Of a stretch of 64,000 nt of DNA, positions 41,738 through 49,146 are shown one piece after another; position 1 is the stretch's first letter; each line of letters starts with the position of its first letter. This DNA is from Prolixibacteraceae bacterium. GTDB taxonomy: Bacteria; Bacteroidota; Bacteroidia; Bacteroidales; Prolixibacteraceae. Below the pieces are notes generated by a model. It had not been told where the DNA came from, did not search any database, and saw nothing but the letters and a program-made list of their open reading frames with translations. The stretch spans positions 62,001 through 126,000 of the forward strand of contig JALNYZ010000003.1 of assembly GCA_023229575.1 (NCBI GenBank), in the 5' to 3' direction. Both the position numbers and the translations under genes were made by a program.

Positions 41738-42604
41738 ATGAGAAAAACAGCATTATTCTTTTTAGCCATAATCGCCCTGGCCTCCTGTCAGACAACTTCC
41801 AAAAAACCATCGGGGAAGATTGTCTTTGCAAGTATTCTGCCGCTACAGTATTTCACCGATCAGATCACCGGTAATCTCTATACCTCCGTAGTCATGGTTC
41901 CTCCTGGTGTTGGTCCCGAAACCTACAATCCTACTCCCCGGCAGATGGGCGAAATGGCCAAAGCAGGCGCCTATTTTGCTAACGGGTTCCTGGGTTTCGA
42001 AGATGCTTTTCTCGAGAATTTTAAATCCATCAATCCCGGCCTCGCCTTTATCAATACTTCGACCGGGGTGGAACTGATTCATGCTGCCGGTCATGATCAC
42101 GACGATCACCAGCACGAAAAAGGCGTAGATCCCCATACCTGGTCATCCCCCGAAGGGGCCAGAATCATTGCCAAAAACATTTTCGACGGAATGGTGAAAA
42201 TTGACCCCGCCAGCAAGGTGAAATTTCAGGAAAACCTCGACCGTTTGCTCACAAAAATAGATAGTGTAGACAAGGTTGTGAAGACAATTCTGACCGACAT
42301 TCCTTCAAGGAAATTCATGGTATTTCACCCTGCGCTGGGGTACTTTGCCAGAGAGTATGGTCTCGAACAGCTCTCCATCGAATTTGAAGGTAAAATACCT
42401 ACCCCAAAGCACATTCAAGGTATTGTAGTAGAGGCCAAAGCACAGAATATCAAATACATCATGATACAGAAAGAGTTTGATGTGGAAAATGCCGAGATCA
42501 TCGCCAGCGAAACCGGCAGCAAGGTGATCCAGATCGATCCACTGGCTTACGACTGGCCCGGAGAGATGATCTCGCTGGCCCGCAAAATGGCCGCAGCAAA
42601 ATAG
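41738..42604 (+). CDS. znuA: Zinc/manganese ABC transporter substrate-binding lipoprotein
   Basis: 288 residues. Lipobox IALASC with Cys17. Cluster A-1 metal-binding protein: IVFASILPLQYFTDQITG, VPPGVGPETYNPTPRQM, ANGFLGFEDAFLENF, then a His/Asp-rich loop AAGHDHDDHQHEKGVDPHTW (~residues 114-133) typical of zinc rather than manganese binders. MVFHPALGYFAREYGL and IQIDPLAYDW supply the remaining ligand regions. The Pro in GPETYNP replaces the usual His of GxDPHxYxP-type proteins, so one ligand may differ. It delivers metal to the ATPase and permease genes that follow. Confidence 0.85.
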   Translation: MRKTALFFLAIIALASCQTTSKKPSGKIVFASILPLQYFTDQITGNLYTSVVMVPPGVGPETYNPTPRQMGEMAKAGAYFANGFLGFEDAFLENFKSINPGLAFINTSTGVELIHAAGHDHDDHQHEKGVDPHTWSSPEGARIIAKNIFDGMVKIDPASKVKFQENLDRLLTKIDSVDKVVKTILTDIPSRKFMVFHPALGYFAREYGLEQLSIEFEGKIPTPKHIQGIVVEAKAQNIKYIMIQKEFDVENAEIIASETGSKVIQIDPLAYDWPGEMISLARKMAAAK

Positions 42605-42667
42605 CATTTCAACCACCAAAATAGTTGTAAATTTGTGTTTGATACGATGTTTGAAAATCTTACCTAC

Positions 42668-43423
42668 ATGGTTCCTTTGATCGAAATCCGCCATCTCACG
42701 GTAGGGTATGAGGAGAACATTATCCTTTCGGATGTCTCCCTGACCATCCATGACAAGGATTTTATCGGTGTGATCGGTCCCAATGGGGGTGGCAAAACCA
42801 CGCTGTTGAAGGCCATCCTTGGACTGTTGCAGCCTTTCAGGGGAGAGGTGGTCTTTCACGATTGCATGACTGAAGGAAACCACCACCGCATCGGGTACCT
42901 GCCGCAAATCAACAACATCGACCGCAAATTTCCGATCTCCGTCTCCGAAGTGGTGAAATCCGGACTAATGTCCAAAAAAAGGATCATCAAAAAGTACGCG
43001 CAAAAGGATCTGGAATACGCCGGCGAATTGATGAACGAAATGGGTATTTACGAGATCCGCAACAAAGCCATCGGCGAACTCTCCGGCGGACAAATCCAGC
43101 GAACCCTGCTCTGTCGGGCCCTGGTGAACCAGCCCAAATTGCTGGTTTTGGATGAGCCAAACACTTATGTCGACAACCGCTTTGAGAAGGAGCTCTATGA
43201 AAAGCTGCGCAGGTTCAACGAAAACATTGCCATTCTGCTGGTCTCCCACGACATCGGGACCATATCCACCTACGTTAAATCGATCGCCTGTGTGAACCAC
43301 TCACTCCATTACCACCCCGGGAACAAAATTACCCCAGAACTGATGGAGGCTTACGAATGCCCGATACAGATCATCACGCACGGGAAAATTCCCCACACCG
43401 TCCTACACCAACACGAATCATGA
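42668..43423 (+). CDS. znuC: Metal ABC transporter ATPase
   Basis: About 251 residues from ATG 42668 (MVPLIEIRHLTVGYEENIIL); GTG 42635 and ATG 42647 are in-frame alternatives. Walker A GPNGGGKTTLLKAILG, Q-loop in GYLPQINNIDRKFPI, signature LSGGQIQRTLL, Walker B LLVLDEPN, H-loop LLVSHDIGTI. The D-loop reads NTYVD where TxGVD is usual. It energises uptake with the znuA and znuB products; its TGA overlaps the znuB ATG by four bases (ATGA). Confidence 0.9.
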   Translation: MVPLIEIRHLTVGYEENIILSDVSLTIHDKDFIGVIGPNGGGKTTLLKAILGLLQPFRGEVVFHDCMTEGNHHRIGYLPQINNIDRKFPISVSEVVKSGLMSKKRIIKKYAQKDLEYAGELMNEMGIYEIRNKAIGELSGGQIQRTLLCRALVNQPKLLVLDEPNTYVDNRFEKELYEKLRRFNENIAILLVSHDIGTISTYVKSIACVNHSLHYHPGNKITPELMEAYECPIQIITHGKIPHTVLHQHES

Positions 43424-44262
43424 TGGAAAACCTGATGTCACTCCTGGCGATGAATTTCTTCCGCAACGCGCTGCTAGCCTCACTCCTGGCCAGCATTACC
43501 TGCGGCATTATCGGGACCTACATCGTGTCGCGCCGGATCGTCTTCATCAGCGGCGGTATCACCCACGCCTCCTTCGGTGGAATCGGCATGGGCTATTACA
43601 TGGGATTTGATCCGATCTTGGGAGCTGTTCTGTTTGGAATTTTCTCGGCACTCGGGATCGAATTCTTTACCAGGAAGGCCGATCTCCGCGAGGACTCGGC
43701 CATCGCCATGCTCTGGGCCCTGGGTATGGCGCTTGGAATCATTTTTATCTTCCTGACTCCCGGATATGCCCCCAATCTGATGAGTTACCTCTTCGGAAAC
43801 ATTCTCACGGTCTCGCTCACCGATATTCTGTTCCTGACGTTCCTCACATTGGGAATTGGTGCTTTTTTTATTCTCTTCTACCGGATGATCCTCTTCATCT
43901 CCTTCGATGAGGAGTATGCCCTCACCAACAATACGCCTGTCAGGCTTTTCAACATGATCCTGATTTGTTTGGTGGCTTTAACTATTGTTTTGAATATCAG
44001 GGTGGTTGGAATCATTTTGGTAATGTCGCTGCTAACCATTCCGCAGGCCATTTCCAACCTCTTCACCCGCTATTTTCACAAGATGATCTTCTTCTCCATC
44101 TTCTTTGGTTTCGTGGGATCCATCTCCGGACTGGTCTTCTCCTATGTGTACGATATCCCTTCCGGCGCCGCCATCATCTTCGCCCTGGTGCTGATGTACG
44201 GCATAGCCAAACTCTTCTTTATTGCCAGAAAATCCTTTACCAAAAAGCAACACGCTTTGTAA
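43420..44262 (+). CDS. znuB: Metal ABC transporter permease
   Basis: 280 residues, about eight membrane helices. Start set at ATG 43420, which overlaps the znuC stop in an ATGA; the longer frame would run back through znuC. ABC-3 family marks: FFRNALLASLLASITCGIIG, SRRIVFISGGITHASFGGIG, SYLFGNILTVSLTDI, and VRVVGIILVMSLLTIPQAI-like text near residue 205. Inner-membrane channel of the zinc (or manganese) importer. Confidence 0.9.
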   Translation: MMENLMSLLAMNFFRNALLASLLASITCGIIGTYIVSRRIVFISGGITHASFGGIGMGYYMGFDPILGAVLFGIFSALGIEFFTRKADLREDSAIAMLWALGMALGIIFIFLTPGYAPNLMSYLFGNILTVSLTDILFLTFLTLGIGAFFILFYRMILFISFDEEYALTNNTPVRLFNMILICLVALTIVLNIRVVGIILVMSLLTIPQAISNLFTRYFHKMIFFSIFFGFVGSISGLVFSYVYDIPSGAAIIFALVLMYGIAKLFFIARKSFTKKQHAL

Positions 44263-44276
44263 CTCTTTCGCATTCC

Positions 44277-44367
44277 CTTTGTGCATTCCTTTGTGTTTTC
44301 CTTAGCGTCCTTTGCGGTAAAATTTTTAAGAATTTAACCACAATGGACACAAAGTACCACACAAAGG
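44277..44367. repeat. Diverged copy of the CACAAAG intergenic repeat
   Basis: CTTTGTG motifs on the left and CACAAAG motifs on the right flank a GCGGTAAAATTTTTAAGAATTTAACCAC core, like the repeat at 40979-41034 but with a weaker stem. It lies at the znuB 3' end. Confidence 0.6.
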
Positions 44368-44373
44368 TCACAA

Positions 44374-44401
44374 AATTGTCAATTGTCAACTGTCAATTGT
44401 C
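44374..44401. repeat. AATTGTC heptamer array
   Basis: Four units in exact 7-bp register: AATTGTC, AATTGTC, AACTGTC, AATTGTC. It sits between the CACAAAG repeat and the 3' end of the next gene. Confidence 0.85.
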
Positions 44402-44410
44402 CATTATCCT

Positions 44411-46333
44411 TTACTTTCTCATGCGAGCTTTCTGATTCTCTCTGATCTGTTCCACCTCACCCTTCTTCTTGCCCTGGTCAATTGCAAAGTAAGCCAATTT
44501 GGCTGCCATAACGGCATCCTGGTCCCTTTTTGTCAAGGTATTGAATACGCTGGATTCCGTTAGGTTTTCGAGATATTGTCCGCCAAGCCAGGAGGCCAGA
44601 TCGAGCAGGCTTTTCTGGTAATCGCCATTCATGATACCACAAAGAAAGGAGGAGGTAGCCGTAGATGCATCCGCGATCATCCCATAGGTTGGAATCAGTT
44701 TGACCGCTTCCAGCACAAACCACGCCTGTTCAGAATTGACTGAAGAAAGTGAGCAGATAACACTTTTGTACCAACGTTCGGGATAATCTGACGAAAGGGG
44801 TATAATTGCCTCCGGCTTGAATTGTTCTTCGTTCATCAAACCCAAAAGGGGCATCTTGGGTGCATCGCCCTGCATGACACAGAGTTTACCTGTGATTTTA
44901 TAGATGTGCGTTCCCTCGCTTTTGAGCACACAGGCAGGATAACTGATGTCGGTGTAAAACTGCCAGGGCTGGTCGTTGGCTACCAATACGTTTGAACTGT
45001 TGCTGATGCGGGTGGAGGCGATATGCGCAGTACCTGAAAAGGTTAAATCCGTTGGCGCACCTTCAGGTCGGTTGACCCAGTCGCAAGTCAGCTCTACCCC
45101 AACCATCTTACCTCCCCATATTTTACTTTCATCGGCAGCATTCAGATAGTTTACCAGATTTAATTTAGGGAAGAAGACACTTTTTACGCTCAGCGCGAAA
45201 GCATAAGGTTTTTCGGGAGAATAGATATAAACCTGTTCAGGAATGGCCGAGATCTTTTCGAAAGCCAGTCCGAGGCCAACGGTGATGTGCGCTTTCCTGC
45301 TTTTCCCTTCAACCTCCGCGACTACCTGAACCTCAACCGGCGCTGTGAGAACCTTGGTATCGGTGTAGTGGTACCAAACTGTGGCTTCCCCTTTCGCGTC
45401 AGTGGTAACATCCAGAACTTTTCCGGTTTGGTTGTTGGCCCGAAGTTCTCCGGTCCCATTGACCATCAGGGCAAAATTTACATTTGTGTTGGGTTTACCG
45501 GTTTTAAAGATAATCTTGGCCGGCAGGAGTGGGGAGGCAGGGATTAATCCATATTCATTGGGGTCATTCGTGTATACGATTTTTGGATATACCTCGAGCT
45601 TGACTTCGGAAATATTTTGATTGTGTGGTAACTTTGATAGAATGCTGTTGGCAATAGCCCTGGCATCAGGAGATTTATCCGGTGGAGTCTTGTGCGCATA
45701 AACCTCTACCTTCACCACCACATTACCGGCAGCAGCGTAATAGAAGTGCCGGAACTCGTTTCCCATGTCCCATTTCGCCTCGGCATCGTGGAAGCTGCCT
45801 TTTAGTAAGGAGTTGTTGTAGTTGAACATGGAATCCACATTCATGCCGAACTCCTTTTTCTTCATCTTTTCCCCTGCCTTCTTGATCCGGTAGTCGCTGC
45901 CCTCTTCCGGATCGATGTTAACCTGCGAAAAGATGCAGTTTTTACCTTTCTTCAGGATCTGATCCTCTGCATCTCCTTCAAGCATCACGAAGGCAATGGA
46001 GTTAAGTGACGACTGACGATTGAGGGTACTGGGGCCTTTGCTGAACATGGCCATCGGATTAACATTCAGAGGATTGCTGATGTACTTAACCACTTCAATA
46101 ACGATGTTGATATCGTTCTTCTCTTCAGATTTCTGAAACGACTGGATCGACAGTTTCTCCGAGATGCCTGTTTCTTTGCTGATGGATTTGTTCGAAATAG
46201 GAATGGAAGGTAGCAGATTATCTACACGCTCTTCGTATATTTGGTACGCGGGAGCATTGGTAAGGGTGTTTTTCTGGGCAGAGGCCATAACACTTACCAG
46301 GAAAGCCATAAAAAGCAGTGTGATGTTTTTCAT
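44411..46333 (-). CDS. Large exported protein of unknown function
   Basis: 640 residues, not recognised. Signal peptide MKNITLLFMAFLVSVMASAQ. Residues ~25-250 form one domain (IVIEVVKYISNPLNVNP, FRHFYYAAAGNVVVKVEVYA). Residues ~265-355 look like an Ig/invasin-type sandwich (ARIIFKTGKPN-like text, VLDVTTDAKGEATVWYHYT). The next part has several cysteines (VELTCDWVNRP, YPACVLKSEG, GKLCVMQGD). The end is helical and basic (GKKKGEVEQIRENQKARMRK). It is a periplasmic or surface protein with adhesin-like middle; no motif gives an activity. It is divergent from the phosphorylase gene at 46450. Confidence 0.55.
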   Translation of the reverse strand: MKNITLLFMAFLVSVMASAQKNTLTNAPAYQIYEERVDNLLPSIPISNKSISKETGISEKLSIQSFQKSEEKNDINIVIEVVKYISNPLNVNPMAMFSKGPSTLNRQSSLNSIAFVMLEGDAEDQILKKGKNCIFSQVNIDPEEGSDYRIKKAGEKMKKKEFGMNVDSMFNYNNSLLKGSFHDAEAKWDMGNEFRHFYYAAAGNVVVKVEVYAHKTPPDKSPDARAIANSILSKLPHNQNISEVKLEVYPKIVYTNDPNEYGLIPASPLLPAKIIFKTGKPNTNVNFALMVNGTGELRANNQTGKVLDVTTDAKGEATVWYHYTDTKVLTAPVEVQVVAEVEGKSRKAHITVGLGLAFEKISAIPEQVYIYSPEKPYAFALSVKSVFFPKLNLVNYLNAADESKIWGGKMVGVELTCDWVNRPEGAPTDLTFSGTAHIASTRISNSSNVLVANDQPWQFYTDISYPACVLKSEGTHIYKITGKLCVMQGDAPKMPLLGLMNEEQFKPEAIIPLSSDYPERWYKSVICSLSSVNSEQAWFVLEAVKLIPTYGMIADASTATSSFLCGIMNGDYQKSLLDLASWLGGQYLENLTESSVFNTLTKRDQDAVMAAKLAYFAIDQGKKKGEVEQIRENQKARMRK

Positions 46334-46449
46334 AACTCATTTTTTTGGTTTTAGTATGCGAAGCGAAAAAGGTTAGTTAAAGTTAGTTCAGATTTTGGAA
46401 AAACAAAACTCACCCCGTCACTATAGTCACCCCGTCAAATGATCGGAAA

Positions 46450-47199
46450 ATGAAGAAAAAAATTGCCATTATCGGAGGCTCAGGGCTCGAGAACCCTGAC
46501 ATTTTGCAACATCAGGAGCGGATCGTTGTGGAGACACCCTACGGCACACCAAGTTCGGATTTTTTGTGTGGGACCATCGCGGGAACAGAGGTGGTACTCT
46601 TGTCGCGCCATGGCCGGCAGCACACCATTACCCCATCGCAGGTGAACAACAGGGCCAACCTCTATGCCATCCAAAAATTGGGATGCACCCATATCCTGGC
46701 CACCACCGCTTGCGGCTCCCTGCGCGAGCAGATTGGCAGGGGAGAGCTGGTGGTTCCCGATCAGTTTATCGATTTCACCAAACACCGCGCCACCACCTTT
46801 TTTGAGGAGTTCAAGCCCCACGAGATGAAGCACACCCCAATGGCCGATCCTTTCGACAAGCAGCTAAGCGAACTAATTCTGGAGGCAGGCGCCGCGCTGA
46901 ATCTCCCCATCCACAAAGGCGGATGCATCGTCACCATCGAAGGGCCCAGGTTCTCTACCCGCGCCGAATCAAAGATGTTTCGTGGTTGGGGCGGCGACCT
47001 GGTCAACATGAGCACCGCGCCCGAGTGCATCCTGGCCAACGAGTTGGGCATTCCCTATGCGGCCGTGGCCATGGCCACCGACTACGACAGTTGGAAGGAG
47101 GATGAGACGCCGGTTACCTGGGACGAAATCCTCGCGGTCTTCACCAAAAACGTACACAACGTGGTGAACCTGCTGCTAAAAGCGATTCCAAAAATTTAA
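46450..47199 (+). CDS. mtnP: S-methyl-5'-thioadenosine phosphorylase
   Basis: 249 residues. Family motifs in order: IAIIGGSGLENPD, LLSRHGRQHTITPSQVNNRANLYA (split here over the phosphate site), LGCTHILATTACGSL, TIEGPRFSTRAESKMF, VNMSTAPECILANELGIPYA, and MATDYDSWKEDE. The Asp pair in ATDYD is that of MTA phosphorylases rather than the Asn of purine nucleoside phosphorylases. It splits methylthioadenosine to adenine and methylthioribose-1-phosphate in methionine salvage. Cytoplasmic. Followed by the tRNA gene. Confidence 0.9.
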   Translation: MKKKIAIIGGSGLENPDILQHQERIVVETPYGTPSSDFLCGTIAGTEVVLLSRHGRQHTITPSQVNNRANLYAIQKLGCTHILATTACGSLREQIGRGELVVPDQFIDFTKHRATTFFEEFKPHEMKHTPMADPFDKQLSELILEAGAALNLPIHKGGCIVTIEGPRFSTRAESKMFRGWGGDLVNMSTAPECILANELGIPYAAVAMATDYDSWKEDETPVTWDEILAVFTKNVHNVVNLLLKAIPKI

Positions 47200-47211
47200 T
47201 TGCGCAAAACA

Positions 47212-47243
47212 TTTGAAAAATACAGCGCAAATGATTAAAATTG
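47212..47243 (+). promoter_or_regulatory. Promoter of the tRNA gene
   Basis: TTTG (47212-47215), 20 bases, then TAAAATTG (47236-47243), seven of eight positions of TAnnTTTG. Spacing and place (30 bases before the tRNA) fit the primary Bacteroidota promoter. Confidence 0.55.
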
Positions 47244-47250
47244 CACCTCC

Positions 47251-47270
47251 AAATTAGGAACTCCTAATTT
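47251..47270. repeat. 20-bp palindrome in the tRNA leader
   Basis: AAATTAGGA, AC, TCCTAATTT: perfect 9-bp arms ending two bases before the tRNA. Its left part CCAAATTAGGAA is also the core of the iterons at 49147. Confidence 0.6.
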
Positions 47271-47272
47271 CA

Positions 47273-47349
47273 GGGCCCATAGCTCAGTTGGTTAGAGCAT
47301 CTGACTCATAATCAGGGGGTCGTAGGATCATGCCCTACTGGGCCCACCA
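47273..47349 (+). tRNA. tRNA with CAU anticodon (elongator Met likely)
   Basis: 77 bases with encoded CCA. Acceptor GGGCCCA/TGGGCCC, D arm GCTC...GAGC, anticodon stem TCTGA/TCAGG with loop CTCATAA (anticodon CAT at 47307-47309), T stem GTAGG/CCTAC. A G1-C72 pair and lack of three G-C pairs in the anticodon stem rule out the initiator. Elongator Met is likelier; tRNA-Ile2 (lysidine-modified CAU) is not excluded. The T loop reads ATCATGC instead of TTCRANY. Confidence 0.9.
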
Positions 47350-47356
47350 CTAAATC

Positions 47357-47389
47357 AGGCAGTTACAAATTTTTGTAGCTGCCTTTTTC
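47357..47389 (+). terminator. Terminator of the tRNA gene
   Basis: AGGCAGTTACAAA pairs with TTTGTAGCTGCCT (one G-T pair) and is followed by TTTTTCT. A near-identical left arm recurs at 62247. Confidence 0.85.
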
Positions 47390-47465
47390 TTTTGATACAT
47401 ACAATCTACAAAACCCTTCAAAAGAAGACATTTTAATCAATGTCAAAAAAGCGTATCTTTGAATA

Positions 47466-47801
47466 ATGGTTATTAAAGACGAAATATTAAAAAGGAAGAT
47501 GGATTTCTCAATCTTGTGCAAAAATCACAAGGTCAGGTATTTGTATGCTTTCGGTTCATCCACGACTGATAATTTCAATGACCTTACAAGTGATATTGAT
47601 TTACTTGTTGAAATTGATGTTCCTGATCCAATTGAAAGAGGCGAGAAATTGCTCTCCCTTTGGGATACTTTTGAACTCTTCTTTCATAGAAAAGTTGACT
47701 TATTAACAGACTCATCGGTACGTAATCCCTATTTAAGAAAGAATATTGATTCAACTAAAGTGTTGATTTATGACGGAAAAGGGCCTAAAATACTTGTCTG
47801 A
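47466..47801 (+). CDS. MNT-type nucleotidyltransferase antitoxin (MntA-like)
   Basis: 111 residues. Minimal nucleotidyltransferase fold with Gly30-Ser31 (LYAFGSSTTD) and the catalytic Asp43 and Asp45 in SDIDLLVEI. In characterised HepT/MntA systems this protein adds AMP to the HepT toxin and neutralises it. The usual RG after the GS motif is absent (SSTTDNFND), so the pattern is a little degenerate. It overlaps the downstream HepT-like gene by 32 bases, a standard arrangement. It lies 77 bases beyond the tRNA terminator, a common site for mobile cargo. Confidence 0.85.
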   Translation: MVIKDEILKRKMDFSILCKNHKVRYLYAFGSSTTDNFNDLTSDIDLLVEIDVPDPIERGEKLLSLWDTFELFFHRKVDLLTDSSVRNPYLRKNIDSTKVLIYDGKGPKILV

Positions 47802-48102
47802 TATTCTTCAGGCAATTGAATTGATTGAAGATTTTACGAAATTGATAGCCAGTTACACTGATTACGTAAATGATCTTAAGACACAAAGTGCCGTTGAAAG
47901 ACAACTGGGGATTATCGGTGAAGCGGTAAATAAGTTTGAAATTCTTCACCCTGAGGAAAGTCTTGATAATGCCCGCAAAATTGTGGGCTTTCGTAACCGG
48001 TTGATTCATGCTTATGATGCTGTTGATTCATCCATGATTTGGGCTATTCTGAAAAGACACCTTGGTCCTCTCAAAGAGGAGGTGAGTAAAAAGCTTGTTT
48101 GA
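47770..48102 (+). CDS. HepT-like (DUF86) toxin
   Basis: 110 residues, all-helical HEPN fold. The RNase motif R-x4-6-H-x-Y is intact: Arg75, His80, Tyr82 in FRNRLIHAYD. Other family text: RQLGIIGEAVNKF and LDNARKIVGF. It is the toxin half of a HepT/MntA system, inactivated by AMP-ylation of the Tyr next to the catalytic His. Both halves look intact. Confidence 0.88.
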   Translation: MTEKGLKYLSDILQAIELIEDFTKLIASYTDYVNDLKTQSAVERQLGIIGEAVNKFEILHPEESLDNARKIVGFRNRLIHAYDAVDSSMIWAILKRHLGPLKEEVSKKLV

Positions 48103-48133
48103 TTTTATTGTTGTTTTCCACTACTCATAACCC

Positions 48134-48222
48134 GCCGGGAAGAGGCCAGGATTTGGGGGATTCTTGAGGTTATGGAGGGATCTTTGGCGATGGATGTTCG
48201 GTTATTTTTAAACGAATTGATA
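48134..48222. repeat. Diverged direct repeat, left copy (flanks the PIN locus)
   Basis: GCCGGGAAGAGGCCAGG, then the 17-mer CCAGGATTTGGGGGATT (48146-48162) and GATGTTCGGTTATTTTTAAAC. It matches the stretch 49015-49103 in the same orientation: the 17-mer is identical, the rest partly so. Confidence 0.6.
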
Positions 48223-48285
48223 ATGCCTAATATCATAGGAGGTCTAAATTTCTTTATTCAGGGGAAGTAGGGCGATGCCTGAAAC

Positions 48286-48441
48286 TTAGCGGCTTGGTAA
48301 AATACGCTCCTTTGGCCTTTTTTTATCCAAATATTCCTTTAATTGCTTAAAACTCATATCGGCAGTTTCTTTGCTTATCCGATCACGTTGTTGACGCATG
48401 TATTCAACTGCATCAAACTTTTTTTTAATCGTTGTCTTCAT
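48286..48441 (-). CDS. Small putative antitoxin overlapping the PIN gene
   Basis: 51 residues from ATG 48441, highly charged: MKTTIKKKFDAVEYMRQQRD then RISKETADMSFKQLKEYL. The pattern (basic start, 'DAVxxMRxxRDxIS', helical tail with KEYLDKKRP) resembles small antitoxins paired with PIN-domain proteins in Bacteroidota. Its ATG lies inside the last codons of the PIN gene (17-base overlap), so it is translated from the same message. It is intact although its partner is broken. Confidence 0.6.
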   Translation of the reverse strand: MKTTIKKKFDAVEYMRQQRDRISKETADMSFKQLKEYLDKKRPKERILPSR

Positions 48442-48892
48442 AATCTATCATCTCTTTAGGTGAACGTATCTCCAAAGTCGGATATCCAAGCTTCAGATTT
48501 ACAGAATTATACCCATGGATTCTTTTTAAATTTACAATATGTTTGAAATTCCAACTTATTAGAACATCTGCTCTGTTGATTGTCGCCTATGCAATATGGA
48601 CACAATCATCATTGCTCGTTTTTCCAACAACTTTTCCGACAATATATTGGTTCGCCAGATCAAAAGATTCCTGCGTAATTTCAACGAAGTCGATTAAGTC
48701 TGCCGGTAATTTCTTTATAAAGGACTTTACCCTTTCCGGAGCATTGTCCAATTCGTTTTCAGTTAATTCAGAATAAATAATCCTAATCTTTTCATCAACG
48801 ATTTTTTCAAACAGAAGTTTGGTGAATACCTGAAATTCATCATCATAATACCCTCCAAAGACAGAAGTATCCAAGTAATACTTTAAAATCAT
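48425..48892 (-). pseudogene. PIN-domain toxin interrupted by one in-frame amber codon
   Basis: The frame from ATG 48892 reads MILKYYLDTSVFGGYYDDEF (catalytic Asp8), TENELDNAPERV and TSNDDCVHIA, then meets TAG at 48587-48589. The same frame continues with ATINRADVLISWNFKHIVNL and LGYPTLEIRSPKEMIDYE to TAA at 48425. The part after the stop is the expected PIN C-terminus (HIALAT...D.LISWNFKHIVN), so the TAG most likely arose from a Leu TTG codon. Full length would be 155 residues. The product is probably inactive; the small partner at 48286-48441 overlaps the 3' end. Confidence 0.85.
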
Positions 48893-49014
48893 TTTTCCTT
48901 CTATTTATAACAAAGATATTCTATTTTAGGGTCAAGTCAAATTCTCGTCCGAAATTTGCCATCCTTTATTTCAAATTCTTAAGGAGACGGACCTGTAGGT
49001 GTTTTTTGTTTTAA

Positions 49015-49103
49015 GCCAGGAAGATTCCAGGATTTGGGGGATTAATGAAGTTTGTACTGAAAAATCTGCAATGATGTTTGTTTATTTTTAGACAAATTGT
49101 CAA
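49015..49103. repeat. Diverged direct repeat, right copy
   Basis: GCCAGGAAGATTCCAGG, the 17-mer CCAGGATTTGGGGGATT (49027-49043), and GATGTTTGTTTATTTTTAGAC, matching 48134-48222. The two copies bracket the PIN/antitoxin locus at a distance of 881 bases. The rest of the 48893-49209 gap holds nothing else coding. Confidence 0.6.
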
Positions 49104-49146
49104 TCTAGTAAGAGTCCCCTCACTATATAGTCACAAGTGATATTTT

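Noticed and set aside
43357..43419. Longer start for the metal permease
   Set aside because: It would overlap the ATPase gene by 67 bases and give a hydrophilic His/Pro-rich leader; the ATGA overlap at 43420 is the normal coupled start.
47273..47349. Initiator tRNA
   Set aside because: It has a G1-C72 pair and lacks the three consecutive G-C pairs in the anticodon stem that mark initiators.
48587..48589. Programmed read-through or recoding of the TAG in the PIN gene
   Set aside because: No stimulatory hairpin or pyrrolysine/selenocysteine context is visible; a simple nonsense mutation explains it better.
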